A stretch of DNA of 6,742 nt, from the NCBI GenBank assembly GCA_964532875.1, contig CAZHIZ010000184.1:1-6742 (forward strand), read 5' to 3'. Below are positions 5,837-6,742 of this stretch, one piece after another; within the stretch, counting starts at the first letter, position 1, and every line of letters begins with the position of its first letter. Source of the stretch: Caldithrix sp964532875. Lineage in GTDB: Bacteria > Calditrichota > Calditrichia > Calditrichales > Calditrichaceae. The notes beneath the pieces are model-generated. The model had not been told where the DNA came from. It worked only from the letters and a program-made list of their open reading frames with translations, and searched no databases. A program made the translations under genes and the position numbers.

Positions 5837-6145
5837 ATGGGCGCTCCTTTAAATCAACCGGAAAATCAAATCAATATTGAACTGCGTGATCCGGAAGCCG
5901 AAGGCATTTACAGCAATCTGGTTTTGATTAGCCATTCGCCGGCCGAGTTTGTTTTTGATTTTACACGTATTTTGCCGGGGAAACCCAAAGCCCGCGTGTA
6001 CGCACGTATCGTGATGGCACCGCAACATGCCAAATCGTTACTGAAGGCTCTGGAAGAAAATATTCGCAAATACGAAGAACAATTCGGTGAAATCAAAATT
6101 TACGGACAGGAACACGGTACGAAGAACATCGGTTTTCACGGTTAA
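5837..6145 (+). CDS. DUF3467 family protein
   Basis: The protein has 102 residues from the preferred ATG at 5837, or 105 from the upstream ATG at 5828, which lies directly against the Shine-Dalgarno. The whole sequence matches the pattern of the small DUF3467 family: 'INIELRDPEAEGIYSNLVLISHSPAEFVFDFTRILPG' followed by 'ARIVMAPQHAKSLLKALEENIRKYEEQFGEI'. Its molecular function is unknown. There is no signal peptide or membrane segment, so it is probably cytoplasmic. The family is widespread in bacteria, usually as a short stand-alone protein. Here it is divergent from dnaG and 18 bp upstream of tag, so it is probably co-transcribed with a DNA repair glycosylase. That linkage is suggestive only. 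The family call is from remembered consensus. Confidence 0.88.
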   Translation: MGAPLNQPENQINIELRDPEAEGIYSNLVLISHSPAEFVFDFTRILPGKPKARVYARIVMAPQHAKSLLKALEENIRKYEEQFGEIKIYGQEHGTKNIGFHG

Positions 6146-6163
6146 AAGGCAAAAGCAATTGGC

Positions 6164-6742
6164 ATGATGGCTGAAGATGAGAAACCGCGCTGCGAATGGG
6201 TTCCTTTGAACGATGCCCTTTATGTGGCCTATCACGATCGGGAGTGGGGCGTGCCTGTTTACGACGATCGAACCTGGTTTGAGTTTTTGATCCTGGAAGG
6301 ATTTCAGGCCGGCTTAAGCTGGCGTACGGTTTTACACAAACGGGAAAATTTTCGCCGGGCCTTTGACAACTTTGAGCCGCAGATTGTCGCTCGTTATGAC
6401 GATCGCAAAATAAAACAACTTTTACAAGATAGCGGCCTCATCCGCAATCGCCTTAAAATGCTTGCTGCCGTTAGTAATGCCCGTACTTTTCTTAAAATTC
6501 AGGAGACATACGGAAGTTTTAATGACTACTTCTGGGGCTTTACCGAAGGTCGCATCATAGTTAATCATTGGCAAAGCGTGGATGAAATTCCCACGCGCAG
6601 CGAACTTTCGGATCGCATTAGTGCTGATTTGAAAAAGAGCGGTTTCCGATTTGTGGGTTCCACCATCGTTTACGCCCTGATGCAAGCCACCGGCATGGTA
6701 AACGACCACGTTGTGCATTGTTTCCGGCATACCGAGCTGGCG
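6164..6742 (+). CDS. tag: DNA-3-methyladenine glycosylase I (Tag), C-terminus cut by window edge
   Basis: Tag removes 3-methyladenine from alkylated DNA, starting base excision repair. The 193 codons visible cover nearly the whole family length (E. coli Tag is 187 residues); no stop is reached. The zinc-binding residues of Tag are all present: C10 ('RCEW'), H24 ('AYHDREWG'), H182 and C186 ('NDHVVHC'). The base-recognition pocket is conserved: Y23, E45 ('LEGFQAGLSW') and W53. 'KSGFRFVGSTIVYALMQATGMVNDH' (158-182) is also characteristic. One residue is inserted between C10 and H24 relative to E. coli. The start is one of two adjacent ATGs (6164, 6167); the only purine run, AAAAGG at 6144-6149, is rather distant, so translation may be coupled to the DUF3467 gene ending 18 bases upstream. 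Confidence 0.95.
   Translation, partial: MMAEDEKPRCEWVPLNDALYVAYHDREWGVPVYDDRTWFEFLILEGFQAGLSWRTVLHKRENFRRAFDNFEPQIVARYDDRKIKQLLQDSGLIRNRLKMLAAVSNARTFLKIQETYGSFNDYFWGFTEGRIIVNHWQSVDEIPTRSELSDRISADLKKSGFRFVGSTIVYALMQATGMVNDHVVHCFRHTELA

Noticed and set aside
6422..6730. Minus-strand 102-codon open frame opposite tag
   Set aside because: It is antisense to a clearly conserved Tag sequence with all zinc-binding residues.

Overview
The window looks like a piece of a draft or metagenome-derived chromosome from a bacterium of the Fibrobacterota-Chlorobiota-Bacteroidota (FCB) group, most plausibly Calditrichota or a near relative. The main clue is the first gene. It encodes an exported CotH-type protein ending in a 'PNPFN ... 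ASGIYFYRL ... ILLK' module, which is the style of C-terminal type IX secretion sorting domain found in Calditrichota, Ignavibacteria and related lineages. This placement is inference from protein style; no marker gene was compared. A run of exactly 100 N (2837-2936) is a scaffold gap of probably arbitrary length.

Layout. Positions 1-295 hold no convincing gene but are rich in inverted repeats. A cluster of hairpins lies at 30-142, and a longer imperfect inverted repeat (20-34 with 256-271) frames most of the region. Positions 296-2821 (+) encode the 841-residue CotH / fibronectin III / CBM9-like / sorting-domain protein, with a TTG start behind a good Shine-Dalgarno. After the gap, 2970-3710 (+) encodes a Y1 (HUH) transposase of the REP-associated (RAYT) type. 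Its coding sequence contains a perfect 28-bp palindrome and a 24-bp in-frame duplication. Two related inverted repeats follow the gene. Positions 3839-5680 (-) encode DNA primase DnaG, convergent with the transposase.

DnaG is divergent from a short operon consisting of a DUF3467 protein (best start 5837, end 6145) and, 18 bp later, DNA-3-methyladenine glycosylase I (Tag, 6164 to the right edge, C-terminus cut). The 147-156 bp divergent region carries a TTGACA-type promoter and three nested or adjacent perfect inverted repeats. This is unusually dense symmetry and is the best candidate control region in the window.

Functionally the window combines an exported surface or extracellular protein, a single-copy domesticated-type transposase, and housekeeping replication and repair genes. 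The DnaG/DUF3467/Tag arrangement suggests, without proving, shared control of a replication gene and a base-excision repair operon. I found no complete new multi-gene system. The most unusual signals are the palindrome inside the RAYT gene, the structured leader upstream of cotH, and the layered symmetry between dnaG and the DUF3467 gene.
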